40,000 nucleotides of DNA from Glandiceps talaboti. Taxonomy: Eukaryota; Hemichordata; Enteropneusta; Spengelidae. The translations under genes were made by a program, and so were the position numbers. The notes under the pieces are model-generated. The model made no database searches. It had not been told where the DNA came from and saw only the letters and a program-made list of their open reading frames with translations. Position 1 is the first letter of the stretch. Each line of letters opens with the position of its first letter. Below are positions 11,333 to 23,512 of the stretch, one piece after another. The stretch covers positions 22,736,003 through 22,776,002 of the forward strand of contig NC_135551.1 in assembly GCF_964340395.1 (NCBI RefSeq), in the 5' to 3' direction.

Positions 11333-11711
11333 CCGGTTCCAAGATGCATTGCGTGAAATGATGTCTATAATGTTGTTCGTTTATTTAGGCTTGTTTGCTT
11401 TTTTACATTACATTTGAAATTTTAATCACGAAACGATGCATGGAAAGACATGTTGACCTCTTTAATTGTGAGTAATTTTAATTATAGAACAGAGACTAAA
11501 CACAACCGACAGTGAGGGGTGGATTTTACTGGTAAACCCAGGGTACAGTCAGGTGACGCTAACCACCACCACCTCCACCACCACCACCACCACCACCACC
11601 ACCACCACCACCACCCCCTTCAACACCGAGTAACGTGTACGTGCAAACTCCCCTGCTTGCACAGAATACATGGTGCGTTGTGGGGAGACGCACGATGTAT
11701 CTAAGAACCGG
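11333..11711. mobile_element. MITE-like element, copy 1 (379 bp, contains CAC array)
   Basis: The left end, CCGGTTCCAAGATGCATTGC, is matched in inverted orientation by the right end, whose reverse complement begins CCGGTTCTTAGATACATCG. Internally the element aligns with copy 2 (17278-17587), including ACATGTTGACCTCTTTAAT versus CCATGTTGACCTCTTTAAT and the TTACTGGTAAA block. No coding capacity is seen, so this is a non-autonomous DNA-transposon-like element. The short extension GGCAACAGGTTTAT beyond the right end is also shared with copy 2, so the true boundary may lie slightly further out. Confidence 0.85.
11562..11614. repeat. (CAC)n microsatellite inside the MITE
   Basis: About 17 CAC units, with one CTC interruption, sit at the point where the sister copy has only GCCACCACCC (about 17493-17502). 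The expansion accounts for most of the length difference between the two copies. Confidence 0.95.
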
Positions 11712-12340
11712 CAACACTGGCAACAGGTTTATTGGAGTCATCACTGAACAGGCTCATAACTTCTCGTAGTGCCTCTCATATCACGCCTCGTTAAAATTGA
11801 ATGTGAAAATTGTCCCACTGGTTTAGTTTTTATGGGGAAGATAAAATGAGTAATACATGTAATATTATTATCAAGGATAGAAACAAAGTAGTATTATCTT
11901 TTTATTTGCATAATTTAAAATATGTGTTATGATAGAAATTGTTCATGCCTCATTTACTATTAAATACCCTTTAATAATGTTTCACGTCCTATTTTCATTT
12001 TTCCTTCATGTATTGAATACGGTTTGTTATCACTGTGACAATAAATATCTGTGAACTACATGTGTGTGGTTCTATTTGGCATTGCTGTAGTTTTCAAACG
12101 ACTTATTTACGCCATTACAAATACAATATGTCGTCATTAGTACTCGGCTGAAGCATTTGAAATAGTCAAGTGAAAAGAGATGTGACCCAACCAAGTGCGA
12201 TAAGTTGAGGTGCGCCACCGCATGGTTGAAATTTCAACACAGTCTTCAATTCGGTGGCGTAACATTTCAAATAATATGTAATAGAATGAAGAATGACAAA
12301 GTGTATGTTAAAAAATAAACTACCAGGCAAGCAAACATAT
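11712..12340. other. AT-rich spacer, no supported feature
   Basis: No coding motif, tandem array or inverted repeat stands out. Confidence 0.5.
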
Positions 12341-12371
12341 AAACAAACAACAAACAAACAAACAAACAAAC
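12341..12371. repeat. (AAAC)n tetranucleotide microsatellite
   Basis: A short AAAC/CAAA run with one three-base interruption near 12351. Confidence 0.9.
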
Positions 12372-12419
12372 CCAAGCCAAAATTGTCATATAGTGCATTT
12401 AAGTTAAGTTGAAACAAAT

Positions 12420-12775
12420 CATCTGGGCTTCACAAAAATCTTACTATTAAAACATTGTTACATTTCTTTTTTCTGGCTCCACAAATATCTTTACTAAAAT
12501 TACTAAATGTCCTCGGACGTGACAAAAACTTACATTAACAATGTTATATATATTGTTTAAATGTTTTTATGATTTGGCGCCAATCTCCTAAAGTAATTAT
12601 AGATGATGAAAAGCAAATAGCAACAAGTTTGTTACAACAAAGGATGGAATGAAACGGTGTTAGTAAGATTTAGTCGAGCCAGTCACAATGTTAATAAGAT
12701 ATTTGTTAATGTAGCAATATTAGAAACTTAAGATTTGCTTCAAACCAGACGATAAAATGTAACAATGTAAGTAAG

Positions 12776-12780
<5 letters not shown>
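12420..12780. repeat. Fold-back locus with ~42-bp minisatellite arms
   Basis: Forward units occupy 12420-12555 (AAAAATCTTACTATT, then ACATTGTTACATTTC, then TCTGGCTCCACAAATATC). Reverse-complement units occupy about 12655-12780 (GTTAGTAAGATTTAGTCGAG, then CCAGACGATAAAATGTAAC). The ~90-bp centre contains TTGGCGCC. The arm ends directly at a GTT microsatellite. The forward-then-reverse order matches 9195-9722. Confidence 0.75.
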
Positions 12781-12820
<40 letters not shown>

Positions 12821-12821
12821 G
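12778..12821. repeat. (GTT)n trinucleotide microsatellite
   Basis: About 14 pure units. The array begins where the last minisatellite unit reads GTAAGATTGTTGTTG. In that family this position is normally AAGATTTTTGTTG, so the array probably grew from the repeat itself. Confidence 0.95.
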
Positions 12822-13337
12822 AGAAAGAGGGCGTTTCGTTACCTCTATTGTATCACTTAACAGTGGCATTCAGCGGTTTAACTTAATTAAGAGCCGTGTC
12901 TATACGGTGGAAAGAACTCGTAGCATGTAACTCAATGACCACGTGGTCTCATTCTTAACGTTACTCCCTAGTCATAAAATATTGACATGAGTCGAATCAA
13001 TATACTAAGGGCCAGGCAACAGCATTTCAAGTGTCTGACACGTATGGACTATCCCTTGAAACTTACAAGAATCTTGTGTTGATCCTATATGCCCGAGTTA
13101 AACTGTGTGTGGAATGTCAATGGAGTGATGTTTATTCAATACATGTAGATAACACGCCATGGGGGTTGATATGATAGCCTTTGCAATTTTATTGATAATT
13201 TTATGATAAGCGTCAAATCGAAATGAATTCAATGAAATTCGGACGGACAGTGTTGCCATTCCGTCAATTTTTCACAAGTCACCTATGTTAATGTCGTCAC
13301 TCAATGAGTTAAGTCACTTTCACGTCAAAACAGTGTA
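12822..13337. other. Unique spacer
   Basis: I see no feature that I can support in this stretch. Confidence 0.5.

Positions 13338-13388
<51 letters not shown>
13338..13388. repeat. (ATG)n trinucleotide microsatellite
   Basis: About 17 uninterrupted ATG units. Confidence 0.97.
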
Positions 13389-13389
<1 letters not shown>

Positions 13390-15112
13390 CAACTGGCAGT
13401 GTAATATAACATTTTGGGGAAACAAATCTCTGAAATCGATTTTTAAAAATAAGAAAGAGGGACAAGGTTTAATTCCTGAGTAACAACACTCCTGTCTGAT
13501 TCAAATTTGAGTGACAAGTTTATTCACCCATGGCAAATTATTTATATATATACCCACATTTCATTATTGCTTCATCGTGAATTCACACCCAATTTACAAA
13601 CAAAACATGCGCGATACGTAGACAATTGATGTGTTGCCGTGAAGACATCCTAGCTTATCACTTTGATTTGTATACGTCAGATCTCAATTAGTGTTCTATA
13701 TACGTTCTCAACAATGTTTATGTTACCCGAGGAATTTTCTCGTATAAAATACAAAACATTCCAAAGTGTAAAGTAATGTTTTAAATAAAATAGAGTTATA
13801 ACAGACATCAAACACTTGACTGTTTCCAACTGAAGGAATAACACCTGCAATATATAACAACACTCGTTCTTTTTTGCTCTTCTCAAACTTAAACCAATTA
13901 TACGGTGACTATAAATTTCTTCTCTGTTCGAGGCTGAAGGTTTTCACGCAGTGTTTCTATTGTTGTCTTTTTCTACGGTGTTGTGTACGTGTAAAGATAC
14001 ACTATGAGGTAGACACATACTGTTAGTGTAGCAAGTATGAGGTTTAATAAAGACACTTAAATGGAGTTATCAAACACCATGCATGTAGGCAACGCCCGGG
14101 AGGCAACACTATTACTTAAACGTATATATTTCTTAAGCATTTTGGGTTAAAGGTCATGTTACTACTTTAGTTCATCAAGGACGGACTTCGAAAAGTCTGG
14201 ATCCACTGATGGCGAAAACTTGTCGTTAACCTTTGCGATGCAATCCCAGTATATAAAACTGCTGACTTCAGCAGCATAATTTAAATGTATCACACGCATC
14301 GCTTTTGGGGTTGCACAGGTACGTAAACATGTATCCGATATAAATCGCCTTTCCTAGGATTGTACCATCGAAGCATAACACCTGTCCATTTTGGTTTATG
14401 TATGACATTGTTGAAACATTCAAATGGAATACAACTAAGCAGGAAGCATGGTCTCTGTACAAAGTCAAATGTGATGAAATATGTCGATATCGGCATGTTT
14501 TGTTACTAAAGGATAGAATGGAGGTGACTCATGCTAACAGCATGTACTTCCGCATTACAGGAAGCCATGGCAGTTTAGTCTCATTAGTAAATTGAAACGA
14601 ATTAAAAGGTCGAAAATGGTGATAAATCACGTCGTCAGCTTACCGACGCTAGTGTATACAAAGAGTGTATGTGGCCAACTAGGTCACCAAACTGTACAGT
14701 ACATATTATGATTAATAGTAATCACAGGGAGAAGTGAACACGATGTTATTTCACGATGTCTATGGGATACGATAGCATAGTTTGCTTCGGTCCACAAGTT
14801 TTACTTCATGCAACTTAAACTAGGCATCGCACCTGAAACTTGAGGGGGGCGCTATCTAGTTTTCATATTCATTAGCAACACAGATAAAAGATAGATTCTT
14901 ATTTCACCAACTTATCGTACATAATTCTTTCATTATAGATAAATATAAGATAATAAATATTGAAAGAAAATGATACTATACACAAACATTTCAATAATTA
15001 TACATATTGAATTCGTTAATTTGTTTATCTTTAGTATTTCATTACATTTTCGTATACTAGTAAACATTTACATCTCAACCTCTCTGGCTCTTTCTCACTG
15101 TGTGTGTCGGTT

Positions 15113-15116
<4 letters not shown>
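13389..15116. other. Unique AT-rich sequence
   Basis: Open frames are all under 70 codons and overlap one another on opposite strands near 14268-14595. No motif, array or long inverted repeat is recognised. Confidence 0.5.
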
Positions 15117-17277
<2,161 letters not shown>

Positions 17278-17587
17278 CCGGTTCCAAGATGCATTCCGTG
17301 AGATGACGTCGTTTATGTTTTTATTACGTTTAAGCTTGGTTTTGTTTTTATTACATTTGACATATTTTCATCGTGAAATGTTGGAGAGCCATGTTGACCT
17401 CTTTAATGGTGATGGATTGTATTGGGAACAAAGACAAATAAACGCCATCAGTTACAGGTATTACTGGTAAAACGAAGACACAGTCAAATGACAGCCACCA
17501 CCCTTAGTAGTGCGTGCCAAACCCCTTGTGAATACAAATATACATGAACACCTATGGGGATACTCGCGCAATGCATCTTGGGATCGG
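17278..17587. mobile_element. MITE-like element, copy 2 (310 bp)
   Basis: The left end is CCGGTTCCAAGATGCATTCC. The right end, reverse-complemented, reads CCGATCCCAAGATGCATTGC. Both terminal repeats are better preserved here than in copy 1 (11333-11711). The internal homology runs through the whole element, except that the CAC array is not expanded here. No open frame is present. I could not fix a target-site duplication by eye. Confidence 0.85.
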
Positions 17588-17903
17588 CAACAGGTCTATA
17601 CGTCAGAGATCATTTAGGTATGAATCAATCGGTGTTTTCATTTCACTCTGTTTACTTTAATATCATATAGCTGGACTCCAAAACGTTTATTCAGTTAGTT
17701 ACTAATGTCATACATTGTTTGCTAATACAACGACGTTCCCAATTGCTAAGCTGAAGTAATGTCTAGAGTGCCCGCCTCCCCAAGTACACTGTCTATATAA
17801 TGGAGCAAAGGTTTGTGTTTGTTTTGTAACTTTTTTAATGTACGTACACATACATGGAATATAATATGTCAAATTTATTTCATAGGATACACTTTTACTA
17901 CGT

Positions 17904-18039
17904 ACACACATACATACATACATACATACATACATACATACATACATACATACATACATACATACATACATACATACATACATACACACACATATACATA
18001 CATACATACATACATACATACATACATACATACATACAT

Positions 18040-18084
<45 letters not shown>
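17904..18084. repeat. (ACAT)n with (CA)n tail microsatellite
   Basis: About 150 bp of ACAT tetranucleotide, interrupted once by ACACACATAT near 17985-17995, is followed by a ~28-bp CA run. It forms the left end of the dispersed repeat copy at 18085-18320. Confidence 0.97.
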
Positions 18085-18087
<3 letters not shown>

Positions 18088-18320
18088 GTAGATGCCCACA
18101 TACGTACGTACACACATACTTTCTGCTGCACCCATGGAATTACGTTCAGTGTCACTTGAAGAGAAGTTCCATTCTGGCATTATATAGATCTTTTGTAGAG
18201 AATGTTAACGTTTGATTGATGCGCAATAAACCTAAAGTTATCTAATCTTCCTAAGTATGTGTGGCTCTATAAATATGCCATTCTATTCATATACACTTTA
18301 CTACTTTGTAGACAGCATGT
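18085..18320 (+). repeat. Microsatellite-linked dispersed repeat, copy A
   Basis: This segment matches the reverse complement of 19728-19943 over its length. Shared blocks include GAATTACGTTC, GTTTGATTGATG, ATAAACCTAAA, GTATGTGTGGCTCTATAAAT and TTCTATTCATATACA. In both copies the same side is capped by an ACAT-type microsatellite, so the array is part of the repeat unit. No coding potential is seen. Confidence 0.85.
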
Positions 18321-19727
18321 TGTACACTACATACTTCCTGTATCACGTCCTATGAGACGATGTAGTAAATCCTCCTATTGACAACCGTCGAGACGTGTTT
18401 AAGTTTTGTAAATGTGTGTGGCACTATAAACCTTTATAACCTTAATAAGTAAAAGTTCTTGTTCCTGTGCACAATTTTTCTATCTTGTCTATGGCACAAT
18501 AACATTTATTCATCCAATCAAAACAACCGTACCTGTTTTAGCTTTTGTTCAGTATTTAGTTTGTGATAAAGTACAAAAAGATGAAAGCATCATAATGCTT
18601 CCTGCCAATTTTGTTTCGTGTACATTATAGTATACATTATATACATTATATTCTTGTCTCAGGGAACGTAATTGACATATTGTCTATCCGGGTGATTCTG
18701 GCAAGAAACAAATTTGGCTAAATTTCCCATAGTTCGTCTGTAACTGAAAGATTTATGTGTAAGGTTTACTTATTATAGATGACTGTGGTGATCAATTACT
18801 CTAATTCGGTTTTTATTAAACAGAGTACTTTAACAGTACAGTCCTAGCTCGTTGATCATCGTCGTTTGTCCCAAGAGGGCAACTCCATGCAGGGGTAATC
18901 GTTCGAGGAGGCCCCGTTCAGACCTTCAACCCTAAGGCGTTGTCATGCCATATTACACGAAAAGGGAAACTTTTCTCATATCAAAGCCTGACGTCTGGCA
19001 TATTTTGACATTGGTCATTGACTTGTTGTCCCATTTCTTGTGCCATGGATTTACAAAACTGTCTAAAATGAAGTCTTGGGGCAAAATATGGTTACAATTA
19101 CACACACTCGGGCAAGAAAACTTAGATGCGATCTTTCAGCATTGAAGAGAAAAAAAGCTCCATTTGAAATTTAAACATGAAAAAATATATCTTTTTCAAA
19201 CCTAGTGCAGTAAAAAGGACCCGACCTTCCTACATGCCCCCGCATAAGTCATAATGTAGAATAGCAGACACTTCTGTTTTTATTATGTACAATAAAAAGA
19301 CACAGCGGGGTGATCTGACCTGTCTTAAAATAAGCCACGGTTTATCTCTGCTATGTGTTAATGGGGAATGGTACCACTGGATTGTGTCAGAGATCTGTAT
19401 ACAGTACTTGGAAACGTATGGTTTCAAATGCAATGCAATGCAAATATGTAATCGTACACTTATAAAGCGGAGTTTTTCATATCCAGTGAATTAGAAGAAA
19501 TGGGAGCGTAAAATCTGTCACAAAGGGTATTACATCAAAGTAATAACATAACTCTAGTACATTTAGTGTGATGGTAGCCTGTGGGATATGTCGTAACTGT
19601 CTAGATAAATGTGTTGTTGCCTATATGTCTGTGGCAACATTGTTATTCTTTGCCACTGACAGTGTAATGTTACATAGCGATTAGATCGTCGTGAAGTGTA
19701 AAAGTGACCATTAACTCGAAGCAACTC
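18321..19727. other. Spacer between inverted repeat copies, with a LINE-3'-end-like patch
   Basis: On the minus strand, 18865-18894 reads CATGGAGTTGCCCTCTTGGG followed by ACAAA. From memory this resembles the 3' terminal region of some invertebrate non-LTR retrotransposons; I cannot verify it, and no reverse-transcriptase coding is visible nearby. The remaining sequence shows only short frames without motifs. Confidence 0.3.
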
Positions 19728-19943
19728 GGCACTGCAAGGTAGTAAAATGTATATGAATAGAACGACATATTTATAGAGCCACACATACTTTAAACGATTA
19801 GATAAATTTAGGTTTATGGCACATCAATCAAACTTTAACATTCTATCTAATTTTACAAAAGGTTGATAGTTTCAAAATTATAACGTCTCTCCAAGTGATA
19901 TAACGAACGTAATTCTCTCGGTGTAGTAAAATGTGTACCTAAG
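19728..19943 (-). repeat. Microsatellite-linked dispersed repeat, copy B (inverted)
   Basis: Reverse complement of copy A (18085-18320), with clear substitutions and small indels. It is followed by the GTAT array at 19944. The two copies face each other as an inverted pair with a spacer of about 1.4 kb. Confidence 0.85.
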
Positions 19944-20324
19944 TTTATGTATGTGTGTGTATGTATGTATGTATGTATGTATGTATGTATGTATGTATGT
20001 ATGTATGTATGTATGTATGTATGTATGTATGTATGTGTGTGTATGTATGTATGTATGTATGTGTGTGTGCGCGTGCGTGTATGTATGTATGTGTTTGTGT
20101 GCATGCATGCATGTGTGCGTGCGTGCGTGCATGCATACATACACACACACACACATACATACATACATACATACATACATACATACATACATACATACAT
20201 ACATACATACATACATACATGCATGCATGCATGCATGCATGCATGGTTGGTTGGTTGGTTGGTTGGTTGGTTGGTTGGTTGGTTGGTTGGTTGGATGGTT
20301 GGATGGATGGATGAGTGAGTGAGT
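19944..20324. repeat. Self-complementary compound tetranucleotide microsatellite
   Basis: A (GTAT)n block (about 19944-20090) is followed by a GCATGCATGC/GTGCGTGC centre. An (ACAT)n block follows (about 20145-20222), which is the reverse complement of the first. Then come GCAT units (20219-20245), GGTT units (20245-20294), and GGAT and GAGT units. The first two blocks can fold on each other. All long open frames here are translations of the repeat. Confidence 0.95.
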
Positions 20325-21429
20325 TGATGTACCTATTGTAACTTGTCATTCTTGTAACAATATACTTGCTTTAGATGACACGTAGATCAGTATCACAATG
20401 TGCCTTAAATATTTGTACATTTCTACAGAAACATTATGCTCTTTTAAAGTCGCGACATATTTGATCATTAGAAAATGCTTAATCTTCGAAACACGTATGT
20501 GTAGTTCTATTCATATGAACATAAAGGTTGCACTTTGCATAAATCTGGTGATAAATATCTACCGTCACACGATGGTTAATCTCATTTTATATACACACCC
20601 AGCTACCACGACTTGCGAATAACCTGTCTCCAATCATCCCTATGTTTGATGTCTTCTGAAACAAGTATATCTGATTTACTTGGTATTTGACATGCATGCC
20701 TTGCATAGCTATTCACTCATGTGTACAAGTGTTTAAGTCTGCCTATGAAGTGATAGCTAAAGTGAAGAGTACATCTCTTATCAACGTTGTGGCCACACAG
20801 CATCAGGACTTTTAAAATACACATATTATATAACCCCGGGTCGGTATCAAAGAGATAATCATCTTTTTAAGCGTTATCAACAAAGTTAAAATAATAAACG
20901 GATTTGGGTTAGCTATTTTATTACCTCATTTCGATGACAACTGTTGTTATAATGCACCACAATGCTCAATTTATTATGTAGACATATTTTCATTTGAACA
21001 TTTCTAACATTTCTATAACCTATACTCTCCTGTTTATTATATTTCTTATAATATATGTATTTTTAATACTCTAGATTTTCTTCACATGTATTAATCTCAA
21101 TCACTGACGTGATGACGATCTCTTAGAACTTTTAGGTGATTGTGAAAACAAAATAGTGGAATAAGACCCATATACATGTACAGAATAGAATATACAATAT
21201 ACAATATAAGCGTCCCTCAATCCCAGAGACCCGGCATTACTTCAGTATACGTAGCCACTGTAACATTTCATTAAAAAATCAAATTTTCTGTGGATTTGTT
21301 GTATATGAGAAACATGTGATGCACTACGTTTGCAGTACTTTAATAGTAAGATAAAGACAAAGTCAATATTTACTTATATGTAATGCTTAAAGTCCAGGGT
21401 TACATGTATCGCATATAGTGTTGTGTCAC
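20325..21429. other. Unique AT-rich spacer
   Basis: Only short frames (at most 74 codons) without motifs. Small ATACAATAT repetitions near 21191-21208 are too short to call. Confidence 0.5.
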
Positions 21430-21660
21430 ATGTGTGTGTATGTATGTATGTATGTATGTATGTATGTATGTATGTATGTATGTACGTACGTACGTATGTA
21501 CGTATGTACGTGTGTATGTATGTATGTATGTATGTATGTATGTATGTACGTACGTATGTACGTATGTACGTATGTATGTATGTATGTATGTACGTACGTT
21601 CGTATGTACGTATGTATGTATGTATGTATGTATGTATGTATGTATGTATATGTATGTACA
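21430..21660. repeat. (GTAT)n/(GTAC)n array with higher-order pattern
   Basis: GTAT runs alternate with GTAC-rich blocks. The blocks begin near 21482, 21546 and 21590, each carrying GTACGTACGT followed by spaced GTATGTAC units. The interruption pattern itself is repeated, which indicates block duplication within the array. Confidence 0.95.
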
Positions 21661-23258
21661 TGTATTTACGCACGCACACAGGCACGTGCGTAGGCGTCTA
21701 TATACACTTCGTTAATAACAATGTTACATATGTCTGTCCTTCAGTTTATTTAACAGACTTTTTTCTCATAATCACAACGTGGTTCCGAAATATCGTGATC
21801 ATGGAGGATCGCCAATGTTGCCATAATACAATGCTAATATATATACCGCCGTCTACAGGCAAAATCCATACCAGCGACATGCAATGGTTTGTCACAAAAT
21901 TATGTTTTCTGTGCACATCCTTCTTATCGAACTATCATTAATAATACAAGCCGTTCGTCCTACACTAAGAGTATCAAAGTGTGTCCAAGACAATACGTAG
22001 TATTAAATTACACTAGTTTTGATGTACCGTCGTTGAATATCATGAATCACGAGAAACAGTCTCCTTCATTCATGCAAACACCTGCGTCCCAAAAGTAATA
22101 GACGTTGACAATCAAGTTGTAACATGAAAGTTTACGAGCCTTCCTTGAGAAATAAACTAATAGTGGGAAAAATTGGTAATACATGTTATACTACTCAGAC
22201 TATATCAATAAACTACAAGTGACTTTTATAGCATGTATACTATAAATTATACATGCTAAAAGACATAATTTATAACTTCATTGCAAGGAAACCACCTTAC
22301 TGGACGCAAATATAATAGAATTCACCTCATTAATATCCACAAGATGACTAATAAACCTCTCCGTATTGCCATTTCAGATTTACATCTATAATTGACTTGA
22401 ATTTTCGGTGCAGAAAAAAAATATTATTTTTAAGAGTCACTAACCAAAATGAGACAGTTCATACGCAAAGCAACAACATTCCGAGAAGATTTTGAAGTTT
22501 GATTTTCCACAGATAAAAGGATTTTGCCCCAAACATTATAGTCGGATGTATATACATGCATGTAAAGGCACGAATTAGATAGTGAAATCTAACCCCCAAA
22601 ACGCTTTTTTTTTCTGGTTTTAATAGCTGTAGGACACAAACGTTCTACTAGTCGGACATATAAAACTTGGAAAGTTTATTGGACGAAAAATTGTGCATTT
22701 TAAAGAAACAAGTCTTTGTCAAAAATATTTCACCAAATCAGAGTATATTTACTAGTGTATATTCACACGGACAAGCTATTGGTGTGTCGTTATTCTCGTG
22801 TATGGAAATGAAAAACTCGCGACTGTCTAAAATGTGATTGAATGAGGAAATAAATAACAAACGTCCAAACATATTATTGGTATCACGTTAGAACGTATAT
22901 CACTACATGAAATACTACCATTTTCCCAATAGATAGCGAATAAAAACGAAAATACGGCAACCGTTATTGGCCTTTGGGATAACTTTAAATTGTTATGCCT
23001 GTTTTATCAATATGTCTTTGGGTATTTATATGAATCAATTTATGGCAATCGTGACTCTTTTCCAGATTAACACGTATAATTCCACTGCAAATGAAAAATT
23101 CTATTAACTTATAGACTCATATGTAATATATATCGAACTGCACGTTATATTTGGTTTTATATGCGTTTTAAAAAAGTACTCAGGCCAATGCAGATGTTCT
23201 GTTGTGAGTATAAGATTATCATAAGTATTAAATCACGATATTGCTTTACAGCAATGTT
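21661..23258. other. AT-rich sequence with a small hairpin
   Basis: A perfect 11-bp inverted repeat, TAGCATGTATA (22229-22239) and its complement (22248-22258), flanks an 8-base loop. Nothing else is supported. The 172-codon frame starting at 21423 is mostly microsatellite. Confidence 0.5.
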
Positions 23259-23512
23259 TGTATGTATGTATGTATGTATGTATGTATGTATGTATGTATG
23301 TATGTATGTATGTATGTATGTATGTATGTATGTATGTATATGTGTGTCTCTGTGTGTCTCTGTCTATGTCTCTATGTGTATGTATGTATGTATGCATGTA
23401 TGCATGCATGTATGTATGTATGTATGTATGTATGTATGTATGTATGTATGTATGTATGTATGTATGTATGTATGTGTGTGTGTGTGTGTGTGTGGATGTA
23501 TGTATGTGTGTA
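23259..23512. repeat. Compound (GTAT)n, (GTCT)n and (GT)n microsatellite
   Basis: A GTAT run (about 23259-23340) is followed by a degenerate GTCT/GTGT segment (23341-23378), a second GTAT run with GCAT interruptions (to about 23472), and a ~22-bp GT run. The open frames here are repeat translations. Confidence 0.96.

Noticed and set aside
17708-18180. Several open frames of 85-135 codons on both strands
   Set aside because: They are translations of the ACAT/CA microsatellite (Cys-Met-Tyr-Val or Thr-Tyr-Ile-His repeats) and occur in several frames at once.
19853-20349. Six overlapping frames of 119-134 codons
   Set aside because: All arise from tetranucleotide repeats, which contain no stop in any frame; there is no gene signal.
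21374-21941. 172-codon plus frame
   Set aside because: Its first half is GTAT/GTAC repeat; the ~90-codon remainder has no motif and is open by extension only.
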